A stretch of 64,000 nt of DNA. It comes from QQVM01 sp964544885 (GTDB lineage: Bacteria; Bacteroidota; Bacteroidia; AKYH767-A; 2013-40CM-41-45). The position numbers and the translations under genes are program-made. The notes under the pieces were generated by a model. That model ran no database searches, was not told the DNA's origin, and saw only the letters and a list, made by a program, of their open reading frames with translations. The DNA lies in NCBI GenBank assembly GCA_964544885.1, contig CAZJDX010000010.1, positions 42,063 to 106,062 on the forward strand, given 5' to 3'. Each line of letters opens with the position of its first letter. The stretch's first letter is position 1. Positions 35,287 to 43,411 of the stretch are shown here, piece after piece.

Positions 35287-36597
35287 TTATTCTGCCGGTA
35301 ACTTAATAGTAAACCGGGTGCCTTTCCCATGCTCGCTGCTCACCTTCATGCTGCCTCCATGTTCTTTGGTAATGATGTCATGGCTTAAGGATAGACCAAG
35401 TCCGGTTCCTTCACCGATTGGTTTGGTGGTAAAAAATGGCTGGAATATTTTACTCATCTCTGTATCCCGGATTCCTTCCCCATTGTCCTCGATCTCTATG
35501 ACCACATTGTCCTGTTCGAGCTTTGTACTCACCCTCACCAATGGTTTGTATGATCCTCCGTTTTTCTTCGACTTCCTGCTCACAGTATAAAAAGCGTTAC
35601 CCAGCAGATTCAGGATCACCCTGCTGATGTTCTGCTGATGCAGAAGGACGAGCGGGATGGAGTTGTCAGGACGGATTTCAGTCTTGCATTCCAGAGATGG
35701 CTCCTTTAACAATATTCCATGCCATGCAAGATCCATGTACTCACTGATCAGTTGGTTGATATCAACAAGTGTTTTTTCACTGGTTCTGTTACGGCTGTGT
35801 AGCATCATGTTTTTTACAATGCTGTCAGCTCTTACCGAGTGATCATAAATCTTTTGCAGATTCCCTTTCAGGTCGGCCAGGATCTCACGCTTCTCCTTCT
35901 CATTATCGCTCTTTTGAAATTCATCGATAAGTTCAATGGTTAGCGTGGAGAAATTGTTAACGAAATTGAGAGGGTTCTGGATTTCATGCGCAATTCCGGC
36001 GGTCAGATGGCCAAGAGTCGCCAGCTTTTCCTGTGTGATGAGCTGCTCCTGTGTCCTTCGAAGATCAAGCAAAGCAGCGGATAATTCTTCATTCTTTACC
36101 TTCAGATCACGGGTCCTTTCCTCAACAAGTTTTTCCAGTTCAGCGCTCTTATCTTTGAGTTGAAGAATTATTGTTTGATTTTGGTTTCTTAAACGACGGC
36201 TGAGAACGCCGATAATATCCCTGACGGCGTCTGGATGCGCTCTTAAAACCTGGTAAACATCCGCCTGATGAATTACACCAAGCGTCGTTGATTCCAAAGC
36301 GCTGACCGACATGGAACGGGTTTCTGAGTCAAGTATGCTCAATTCTCCGAAAAAGTTGAGCGCTGACATTTCAGCAACCTGATGCTCCCCTTCGTGTATT
36401 TTCACCCTTCCTTCAAGAATAACAAACATCGAATTTCCGGGATCCCCCTTCCGGAGAATAACAGCATCGGAAGGATAACTTGCAAGGATCATTTTCCTGG
36501 CCAGCGCTTCAATCACATCTTGAGGGACGTGCCTGAAGAGTTCAACCTTTTGAAGCAGATCAACACATTGTTGTAGTGAAATATGCGAATGCATCAT
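35287..36597 (-). CDS. Cyclic-nucleotide-binding-domain histidine kinase
   Basis: Soluble kinase of 436 residues. Residues ~15-135 are a CRP-like cNMP-binding domain (GDPGNSMFVILEGRVKI, then FGELSILDSETRSMSV). The phosphate cassette is partly degenerate relative to CRP, so a cyclic nucleotide ligand is not certain. A coiled coil (~140-190), HisKA with His204 (AGIAHEIQNPLNF) and a HATPase domain (NLLGNAFYTV, DNGEGI, GTGLGLS) follow. The kinase core is closely similar to that of the propeller kinase 3 kb away, including ADSIVK and HSR motifs. There is no linked receiver. It may feed phosphate into the neighbouring receivers. A start at 36594 is equally possible. Confidence 0.9.
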   Translation of the reverse strand: MMHSHISLQQCVDLLQKVELFRHVPQDVIEALARKMILASYPSDAVILRKGDPGNSMFVILEGRVKIHEGEHQVAEMSALNFFGELSILDSETRSMSVSALESTTLGVIHQADVYQVLRAHPDAVRDIIGVLSRRLRNQNQTIILQLKDKSAELEKLVEERTRDLKVKNEELSAALLDLRRTQEQLITQEKLATLGHLTAGIAHEIQNPLNFVNNFSTLTIELIDEFQKSDNEKEKREILADLKGNLQKIYDHSVRADSIVKNMMLHSRNRTSEKTLVDINQLISEYMDLAWHGILLKEPSLECKTEIRPDNSIPLVLLHQQNISRVILNLLGNAFYTVSRKSKKNGGSYKPLVRVSTKLEQDNVVIEIEDNGEGIRDTEMSKIFQPFFTTKPIGEGTGLGLSLSHDIITKEHGGSMKVSSEHGKGTRFTIKLPAE

Positions 36598-36957
36598 TTC
36601 TTACGTTCAAACCTTTAGTTAAAGATACAATACCTTCCGGATAATTACATGCACTCTTACGCTTGAAAGGATAATTAAAGGATTGTGCTCCGGTATCCGG
36701 ATTCTCCATCTGATAGACGAATTACCTTCCGGGACCTGATTATTTCGTTTCAATGATCCAATGGCATTCCATTAAGTTCAATTTTAACAATTCTCGGCTG
36801 CTTCAGCATCATTTTTTTCCTGTTCAGCAATAAACTATTCAGTCAGGGAATTTTCTTGATTTGTTTTACACATCAATTCACTGAACATCGCGGATTGACA
36901 GAGCCGGTAAAGTTTTCCGGTGTCCCTGATGAGAAAAATAATAACACCAAGGAATAC
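36598..36957. other. Intergenic region upstream of a broken gene
   Basis: 360 bases between the divergent cNMP-kinase gene and the propeller pseudogene. No coding frame or structured element was recognised. TTGATTTG near 36856 is a weak -7-like match without a TTG partner. Confidence 0.4.
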
Positions 36958-37745
36958 ATGAAGAAGTTGAAAAATGCTTTCTGCCCGCTTTCGGTCCTGA
37001 TACTCTTATTTTGTCTTAATCCGGATAAGCATGTCAGCGCCCAGCCATTTAACAGGCAATGGGTGAGGTTTCATGATGGCGCGCTTTCCGGAACCGACCA
37101 TGCCAACGCGGTCATCGTCGACACGGCCGGTTATTCTTTTATTACAGGGCAGAGTTTCCAGAATTCCCTTTCCGGCAGCCTGACGACCATCATGTATGAT
37201 CCTGATGGGAATGAGATCTGGATTGATAACTATAAAGGCGTGCTTGTGAATTTTACCAATGAAGGAGAGGATATCTGCAGTGACCCTTTTGGGAATATTT
37301 TTGTCACAGGTACCACTGCATGGAATGACGGTGATTTTGCCATTCTTAAATTCAACAGAACCGGCAGGGTCTGGGCTAAACCGAAGGAGCCTTATTTTAC
37401 CGGAAGCGGTTTTGATTTCGCAAAAGAAATCGCCTCTGATGGTGCAGGAAACATCTATTGTGCCGCGTCTACCCAGTCAATGGGAGGAAACCTGCAGGAT
37501 CTTTATACCCTGAAGTGTGATAATGATGGCAACGACATCTGGAGATCTTCGCAGAAGGATCCGCCCGGGCTGAAATTGTGGTAACGGATGATCTTGGCAG
37601 GGTGTTGAAGTGTTTTAAAGACAAAAGCCTTTCATCTGGTATTAACCGTTTCGATCTGGATATTAATGAACTTGCACCAGGTCTCTATAACTGCACGATA
37701 TTATCAGATAAGGGAAATTCGAACATGCGTCTCATTAAGTATTGA
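36958..37745 (+). pseudogene. Truncated, frameshifted SBBP-propeller T9SS protein
   Basis: From the ATG at 36958 (signal peptide KNAFCPLSVLILLFCLNP) the frame encodes about four SBBP propeller units and then hits a TAA at 37582-37584. From about 37568 another frame (shifted by +2) encodes a typical T9SS type A tail without interruption: AEIVVTDDLGRVLK, then NRFDLDINELAPGLYNC, and MRLIKY before TGA at 37743-37745. The two halves belong to one original gene that has lost the rest of its propeller and stalk, with the break around 37556-37570. As it stands, the product would have no sorting signal and could not be secreted by T9SS. An assembly error cannot be excluded. Confidence 0.75.
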
Positions 37746-38014
37746 GATCTGCCGCTGTCGTTTATAAAAGGGTCAGGCAGTTTGTTGAAGGAATCAACTA
37801 CTCAGGAACCTGCACCATAAACAGACGTGCCGTTTTCATGGGACATATTAGCCTGGTCAGGAATCCTTGTTTCATAATTGTTTTTTCTTTACCCTGAAAG
37901 ACAATCCTTTGTGACTGCAGGGGAAATTATTCTTTTTCGGATTTCTGTGCGATTAAAACTCAATGATTTCTGATTTAGAAAATTGTACATTTACCGTCAT
38001 CAACAAACGGATGT

Positions 38015-40420
38015 ATGCTCGACGCCATAGCACGGATAATTCTGCGATACCGTGTGATCACCCTGATCATTTTTCTGGCATTAACTGTTGTCATGACCTT
38101 TCTTGCATCAAAAGTGCAATTGAGTTATGAAGGGGCAAAGATCCTTCCACCGGATGATTCCACCTATGTTGAATACTTACAATTCAAGGATAAGTTTGGC
38201 GCCGATGGCACTGTTATGGTTATCGGTTTCAGAAGCGAAGATATCTGGAGCCACAAAGTATTCAGCAGTTGGTATGACCTTACCGGCAGCATTAAAGAAG
38301 TTGCCGGGGTGCAGGAAGTACTATCCATTGCGCGTGCTTTTAAGGTAGAGCGGAACGATTCCACACACAAACTTGATTTCAAGCCATTAATTTCTTCCCG
38401 GCCTGCAAACCAGGCTGACGTTGACAGGATAAAAGATGAATTTTACCGGCTTCCTTTCTATGAAGGTCTTCTGATCAATCCTGCCACTCACGCCACGGTG
38501 ATGGCTATCACTTTTGAGGAATCCATTCTGAATACCAGAGACAGGATTCCTATGGTAAACCGGATACATGAACAGGCGGAAAAATTTGCCGCTGAAAATG
38601 GATTGACACTGCATTATTCAGGTCTTCCATATATCCGCACGGCAGTATCAAATAAGATCGCTCAGGAAATGAAAATGTTTGTAGCGCTGGCGCTCATTGT
38701 TACAGCCTTAATCCTGCTCGCCTTCTTCAGAAGTTTTAAAGCTGTACTCTTTCCAATGATCGTTGTGGTCTTCGGAGTTATTTGGTCCTTTGCCACCCTG
38801 GTAATCTTCGGATATAAGATTACCATACTCACAAGCCTTATCCCTCCTCTGATAATTGTCATTGGTATTCCGAATTGCATTCTGCTGCTTAATAAGTATC
38901 AACAGGAATATGCCCGCCATGGTAATAAGATAAAATCATTGGTCCGCACCATTCATCGTATGGGGGCCAGTACTTTCATGGCAAATCTTACTACTGCTCT
39001 TGGATTCGTTGTCTTTGCCTTTACTTCCAGCGAGGTCCTTGTTGAGTTCGGGATCGTTACTTCCATCAACGTTATGATCACCTTTCTGATCTCCCTGATA
39101 CTGATCCCTATCACCTATAGTTACCTGCCGCCACCAAGCGCCAGGCATATAAAACACCTCGAAAGAAAAACACTTCAGAAATTTCTGGACAAAGTTGATC
39201 ACTGGGTGCATCACTACAGACGAAGAATTTATTTCTCCACGATCCTGATCGTACTGGTCAGCATATACGGGATGACAAAAATGACAACGGTTGGTTATGT
39301 AGTGGATGACCTTCCGAAGAAAGATGTGATTTACAAAGACCTGAAATTTTTTGAAGAGCATTTTCGTGGAGTTCTTCCCTTTGAAGTGGCCATAGACACA
39401 AAGGAGGAAAAGGCGGCGCTTGAGCTGAAAACCCTGTACAAGATCCACCGCTTGCAGAAAGTTCTTGCTGCTTATAATGAATTTTCCGAGCCTGTTTCAA
39501 TTGCTGAGGGTATTAAGTTTTCTTATCAGGGACTTAATGATGGCGATCCAAAATTTTATGTGATTCCCAACGCGGAAGAAATGTCAAGACTCTCAGGTTA
39601 TTCTTCCGGAGCCAGGGAGAACCAGCGGATGTTCCGTTCGATCATTGACAGTACGCAACAGGTTACCCGTGTAAGTTTTCAGGTGGCCGATATCGGATCG
39701 GTTAAAATGAAATCGTTACTGGATGAGTTGCGACCCCGACTTGACAGTATTTTCAACCCCGAAGAATACAAGCTTGCCATTACCGGAAATTCAATTATAT
39801 TTTTAAAGAACAACGATTATCTGCTTTTAAACCTTAAGGAGAGTGTATACCTGGCGCTTTTACTCATCGGCCTGGTGATGCTGTTTCTTTTTCCGTCTCT
39901 CAGGATGATCATCATTGCCCTTATTCCGCGGATGGCGCCACTGCTGATCACTGCCGCGATCATGGGCTTTTTCAGTATACCATTAAAACCTTCGACAATT
40001 CTTATTTTTAGTATAACCTTTGGGATAGCCAGTGATGGGACAATGTATTTCCTTACCAGGTACCGCCAGGAACTGCGCAAGCATGCAGGCAGTATTTCCA
40101 GAACGGTCTCTCTTACCATACAGGAAACGGGTGTCAGTATGGTCTATACCGCTGTGATACTCTTCGCCGGCTTCTTTATATTCGCTGCCTCAGGTTTCGG
40201 AGGGACGCAGGCCCTGGGTGTCCTCACTTCACTGACACTGCTGATTGCCATGCTCAGTAACCTGATACTCTTGCCCAGCCTCTTATTGTCTCTCGAAAAG
40301 AGAATTATAACGAAAGCTTTCCTGAAAGAACCCTTATTTCAGATGTTTGATGAAGAGGAAGATGTTGAACTTGATGATCTCAAAGTCCAGACGGCGGAGG
40401 AGAGCAGGGAAGGGGAATGA
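38015..40420 (+). CDS. MMPL/RND-superfamily transporter
   Basis: Inner-membrane protein of 801 residues with the duplicated RND layout. The first helix is at ~10-30, followed by a periplasmic loop (~35-215; SYEGAKILPPDDSTYVEYL), a block of five to six helices (~220-375), a helix at ~400-420, a second periplasmic loop (~425-600) and a second helix block (~605-760). The C-terminal tail is acidic (DEEEDVELDD). GIPNCILLLNKYQQE and FGIASDGTMYFLTRYRQEL mark the two sterol-sensing-like helix 4 regions; the Asp in the second is the expected proton-relay residue. The size and the absence of a fusion protein or outer-membrane partner point to the HAE3/MmpL branch that moves lipids or hydrophobic compounds. 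It is 47 bases upstream of rfbA. Confidence 0.88.
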   Translation: MLDAIARIILRYRVITLIIFLALTVVMTFLASKVQLSYEGAKILPPDDSTYVEYLQFKDKFGADGTVMVIGFRSEDIWSHKVFSSWYDLTGSIKEVAGVQEVLSIARAFKVERNDSTHKLDFKPLISSRPANQADVDRIKDEFYRLPFYEGLLINPATHATVMAITFEESILNTRDRIPMVNRIHEQAEKFAAENGLTLHYSGLPYIRTAVSNKIAQEMKMFVALALIVTALILLAFFRSFKAVLFPMIVVVFGVIWSFATLVIFGYKITILTSLIPPLIIVIGIPNCILLLNKYQQEYARHGNKIKSLVRTIHRMGASTFMANLTTALGFVVFAFTSSEVLVEFGIVTSINVMITFLISLILIPITYSYLPPPSARHIKHLERKTLQKFLDKVDHWVHHYRRRIYFSTILIVLVSIYGMTKMTTVGYVVDDLPKKDVIYKDLKFFEEHFRGVLPFEVAIDTKEEKAALELKTLYKIHRLQKVLAAYNEFSEPVSIAEGIKFSYQGLNDGDPKFYVIPNAEEMSRLSGYSSGARENQRMFRSIIDSTQQVTRVSFQVADIGSVKMKSLLDELRPRLDSIFNPEEYKLAITGNSIIFLKNNDYLLLNLKESVYLALLLIGLVMLFLFPSLRMIIIALIPRMAPLLITAAIMGFFSIPLKPSTILIFSITFGIASDGTMYFLTRYRQELRKHAGSISRTVSLTIQETGVSMVYTAVILFAGFFIFAASGFGGTQALGVLTSLTLLIAMLSNLILLPSLLLSLEKRIITKAFLKEPLFQMFDEEEDVELDDLKVQTAEESREGE

Positions 40421-40467
40421 CGCCCCTTGCCGGATCTGTCTCACCTGTGATTAATATGTAGCATACT

Positions 40468-41331
40468 ATGACAAAAGGAATAATTCTTGCCGGCGGGTCC
40501 GGAACCAGACTGCATCCCCTCACACTTGTGATGAGCAAACAGCTTATGCCCGTCTACGATAAACCCATGATTTATTATCCCTTGTCTATTCTGATGATGG
40601 CAGGGATCAATGATATTCTGATCATTTCCACCCCTCATGATCTGCCCCATTTCCGGAGATTGCTGGGCGATGGATCTGAAATCGGTTGCCGCTTTTCCTA
40701 TGTTGAACAGGCGGTTCCTAACGGACTGGCACAGGCATTCGTTCTGGGCGAACAATTTATTGGGAAGGATAAAGTAGCGCTGATACTGGGAGATAATATT
40801 TTCTATGGTACAGGATTGCAGCAACTGCTTCAAAGCAATAAGGATCCGGAAGGCGGGGTCGTTTTCGCCTATCATGTAGTGGATCCGGAACGCTATGGCG
40901 TCGTAGAATTTGATAAGGATAACAAGGTTATTTCCATTGAGGAAAAACCAGTGAAACCTAAATCAAATTTTGCCGTACCCGGATTGTATTTTTATGATAA
41001 TTCCGTCATTGAAATTGCAAAAAATCTCCGGCCCAGTGCGAGAGGAGAATATGAGATCACGGATGTAAATAAGGTCTATCTGGAGCAGGGGAAATTAAAG
41101 GTCGGAATCCTTGATAAGGGTACAGCATGGCTGGATACCGGTACCTTTAGCTCTCTCATGCAGGCGGCACAGTTCGTGCAGGTCATCGAGGAAAGGCAGG
41201 GTCAAAAAATCGGTTGTATTGAAGAAATAGCTTATGTAATGGGCTTCATCAGTGCTGCTCAACTACGTAAAATCGCCGAACCGCTGGTCAAAAGCGGTTA
41301 CGGAAAGTACCTGATTTCACTGCTTGATTGA
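40468..41331 (+). CDS. rfbA: Glucose-1-phosphate thymidylyltransferase
   Basis: Cytoplasmic nucleotidyltransferase of 287 residues that makes dTDP-glucose from dTTP and glucose-1-phosphate, the first step to dTDP-rhamnose and other deoxysugars. It shows the nucleotide loop ILAGGSGTRLHPLT, KQLMPVYDKPMIYYPL, the metal-binding ALILGDNIFYG, EEKPVKPKSNFAVPGLYFYD and GTAWLDTGT. Length is normal for the family. The other rml genes (B, C, D) are not beside it. The next gene is a sugar epimerase/dehydratase-like protein that could act on the product or on another nucleotide sugar. Confidence 0.95.
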   Translation: MTKGIILAGGSGTRLHPLTLVMSKQLMPVYDKPMIYYPLSILMMAGINDILIISTPHDLPHFRRLLGDGSEIGCRFSYVEQAVPNGLAQAFVLGEQFIGKDKVALILGDNIFYGTGLQQLLQSNKDPEGGVVFAYHVVDPERYGVVEFDKDNKVISIEEKPVKPKSNFAVPGLYFYDNSVIEIAKNLRPSARGEYEITDVNKVYLEQGKLKVGILDKGTAWLDTGTFSSLMQAAQFVQVIEERQGQKIGCIEEIAYVMGFISAAQLRKIAEPLVKSGYGKYLISLLD

Positions 41332-41362
41332 AATTTTAACCAATTCCTTTTCGCTGTTCGCC

Positions 41363-41370
41363 TACATTTG
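41363..41370 (+). promoter_or_regulatory. Candidate -7 promoter element
   Basis: TACATTTG, an exact TAnnTTTG match, lies 79 bases before the ATG of the epimerase gene in the 117-base gap after rfbA. No TTG is found 17-23 bases upstream, so support is partial. Confidence 0.35.
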
Positions 41371-41448
41371 GCTGTAATTGGTGGAATCGTTATATTGTGT
41401 TTGAAGTAAATTGCAACCTTTAGACTGAATTTTCAGTCTAACGACAAT

Positions 41449-42390
41449 ATGATGAGAAAAATTCTAGTAACAGGTGGTGCGGGCTTTATCGGCAGCAGCC
41501 TGGCGGAAAGACTTTCCAGAGACCCGGAAAACTATGTTGTGATCGTTGACAACCTGCTGACAGGTTCCATGTCCAAGATCCCTAAATCCATTCACCAGAA
41601 TGTGAAATTCATCAAGGCTGATGTGAATGAGTTAAAAGATATCTCAAGTATTTTTCTTGCTTACCGTTTTGATTATGTATTTCATTATGCAGCAGTCGTC
41701 GGTGTGAAAAGAACGCTTGCGCATCCGGTAATGGTATTACACGATATCAGCGGCATCAACAATATTCTGAGCCTTTCGAAAAATACCGGAGTAAAGAGGG
41801 TCTTTTACACTTCATCTTCCGAAGTTTATGGAGAGCCGGTGGAATTTCCCCAGAACGAACATACAACTCCCCTCAATTCCAGACTTCCTTATGCCATCGT
41901 GAAAAATGTCGGAGAGGCGTATTTACGGTCCTTCAAGCATGAATATGATCTTGATTACACTATCTTCAGACTCTTCAATACATATGGTCCGAAACAGAGT
42001 TCCGATTTCGTGATTACCAAATTCCTGATGTCGGCCCTGAAGGATAAAGACATTACTATATACGGTGATGGAAGCCAAACCCGGACATTCTGTTTCATAG
42101 AGGATCATCTTGATGCTACATGCAATGCCTTTTACAATAATCAGGTGATGAACGATGTAGCCAATATCGGTACCGATCAAGAGATAAGCGTTCTTCAGCT
42201 TGCGGAGACAATAATCCGGGTTACCGGAAGCCGTTCAAGAATCATTCATCTTCCTGCTCTGAAAGAAGGCGATATGACCCGCCGCAGACCGGATGTTGGT
42301 AAAATGAGATCCCTGCTGCAACGTGAGTTCACTTCACTTGATGAAGGACTTCATGCACTGATGAGAAGCGAAAGGTTTGCCTTTCATTGA
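41449..42390 (+). CDS. Extended-SDR nucleotide-sugar epimerase/dehydratase
   Basis: Cytoplasmic NAD-dependent enzyme of 313 residues. The Rossmann nucleotide loop is TGGAGFIGSS (9-17). The catalytic Ser/Thr is in VFYTSSSEVYG, and Tyr148-x-x-x-Lys152 lies in LPYAIVKN. RLFNTYGPKQ and the YGDGSQTRTFCFIEDH segment are typical of UDP-glucose 4-epimerase, UDP-glucuronate decarboxylase and dTDP-glucose 4,6-dehydratase relatives. The dehydratase-specific Asp-Glu pair is not at the expected site (SSSEVYG), so a 4-epimerase or a UDP-xylose synthase-like role is more likely. The exact substrate cannot be read from the sequence. A second in-frame start is 3 bases downstream. Confidence 0.85.
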   Translation: MMRKILVTGGAGFIGSSLAERLSRDPENYVVIVDNLLTGSMSKIPKSIHQNVKFIKADVNELKDISSIFLAYRFDYVFHYAAVVGVKRTLAHPVMVLHDISGINNILSLSKNTGVKRVFYTSSSEVYGEPVEFPQNEHTTPLNSRLPYAIVKNVGEAYLRSFKHEYDLDYTIFRLFNTYGPKQSSDFVITKFLMSALKDKDITIYGDGSQTRTFCFIEDHLDATCNAFYNNQVMNDVANIGTDQEISVLQLAETIIRVTGSRSRIIHLPALKEGDMTRRRPDVGKMRSLLQREFTSLDEGLHALMRSERFAFH

Positions 42391-42421
42391 TGATTTAATT
42401 TCAGGGGCAAAGGAATATGCC

Positions 42422-42429
42422 TAAGTTTG
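42422..42429 (+). promoter_or_regulatory. Candidate -7 element abutting a start codon
   Basis: TAAGTTTG, an exact TAnnTTTG match, ends 3 bases before the ATG at 42433. If it is used, transcription would begin at or within a few bases of the start codon, giving an almost leaderless mRNA. No TTG is seen at the usual distance upstream. Confidence 0.35.
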
Positions 42430-42432
42430 CCT

Positions 42433-43407
42433 ATGCATTCACCTGAGTTTTTCCGGGAATTGGTTGAAAAGGAGCTTGAAGCCCTGGACTTTCCGGAACA
42501 TCCTTCAGAACTATATGACCCTATCCGCTATATGCTCTCACTTGGCGGAAAGAGATTGCGGCCCTGCCTTGTCCTCATGGCCAATGAGCTTTTTGGCGCC
42601 GACCCCCACCGCGTGATCAGACCCGCACTTGCCATAGAGGTATTCCATAATTTCACGCTCTTGCACGACGATATCATGGATCGAGCGGTTCTGAGAAGAG
42701 CAAAACCAACTGTCCATACCAGATGGAATCAGGATATCGCCATCCTGAGCGGAGATACCATGTTTGTAAAATCTTGTCAGCTGATGATGAGCGTTGACAG
42801 GAAGTATCAGGACCAGGTCATGTCTCTTTTCCTCAGAACAGCCGCGGAAGTGTGTGAAGGTCAGCAGATCGACATGAACTTTGAGAATCGGAACAATGTT
42901 ACCATCCCTGAGTATATTGAAATGATAACACTGAAAACAGCCGTGCTCCTTGCCTGTTCCCTCCGGACAGGAGCATTGCTGGCAGGCGCGTCTCAGGAGG
43001 ATGCTGACAGAATATACGGCGTTGGTAAACAGTTGGGTGTGGCATTCCAGCTGCATGATGATATTCTCGACCTCTATGCCGACAATGGGAAATTCGGAAA
43101 GACCATCGGGGGTGACATTATCGCCAACAAGAAAACCATTCTTATGCTGCTGGCTCTTGAAAAATCAGAAAGTGCCATGCGGGATGAACTCAATTCATTG
43201 ATTCACGCAACTGCCATAGACCCGGAAAAAAAGGTATATGCCGTCCGTGATATTTTTGAAAAACTTGATATCAGAAGGGAAGCAGGACGTTTTATGGATT
43301 CTCATTTCAGTAAAGCCATGAAGGTTTTCGAAGAAATTAAGGTTGAACATTTCAGAAAAGAACCCCTGATGGAACTGGCGGAAAGACTGATGGTCAGAGA
43401 GTCCTGA
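42433..43407 (+). CDS. Polyprenyl (probably short-chain) diphosphate synthase
   Basis: Isoprenoid chain-elongating enzyme of 324 residues from the ATG at 42433; a TTG start 6 bases earlier is possible. The first Asp-rich motif is DDIMD (81-85 when numbered from the TTG) after FHNFTLLH, and the second is DDILD (211-215) after FQLH. GGKRLRP near the N terminus and GKTIGGDIIANKKT are the diphosphate-binding segments. A Phe sits five residues before the first motif, a position where bulky aromatics usually limit the product to C15-C20, so a farnesyl- or geranylgeranyl-type product is inferred. Its stop is 4 bases from the convergent giant gene, with no terminator between them. Confidence 0.9.
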   Translation: MHSPEFFRELVEKELEALDFPEHPSELYDPIRYMLSLGGKRLRPCLVLMANELFGADPHRVIRPALAIEVFHNFTLLHDDIMDRAVLRRAKPTVHTRWNQDIAILSGDTMFVKSCQLMMSVDRKYQDQVMSLFLRTAAEVCEGQQIDMNFENRNNVTIPEYIEMITLKTAVLLACSLRTGALLAGASQEDADRIYGVGKQLGVAFQLHDDILDLYADNGKFGKTIGGDIIANKKTILMLLALEKSESAMRDELNSLIHATAIDPEKKVYAVRDIFEKLDIRREAGRFMDSHFSKAMKVFEEIKVEHFRKEPLMELAERLMVRES

Positions 43408-43411
43408 CGCT

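Noticed and set aside
35104..35301. 65-residue + strand open frame between the SWIB gene and the cNMP kinase
   Set aside because: No start context, no recognisable domain, runs into the 3' end of the convergent kinase gene.
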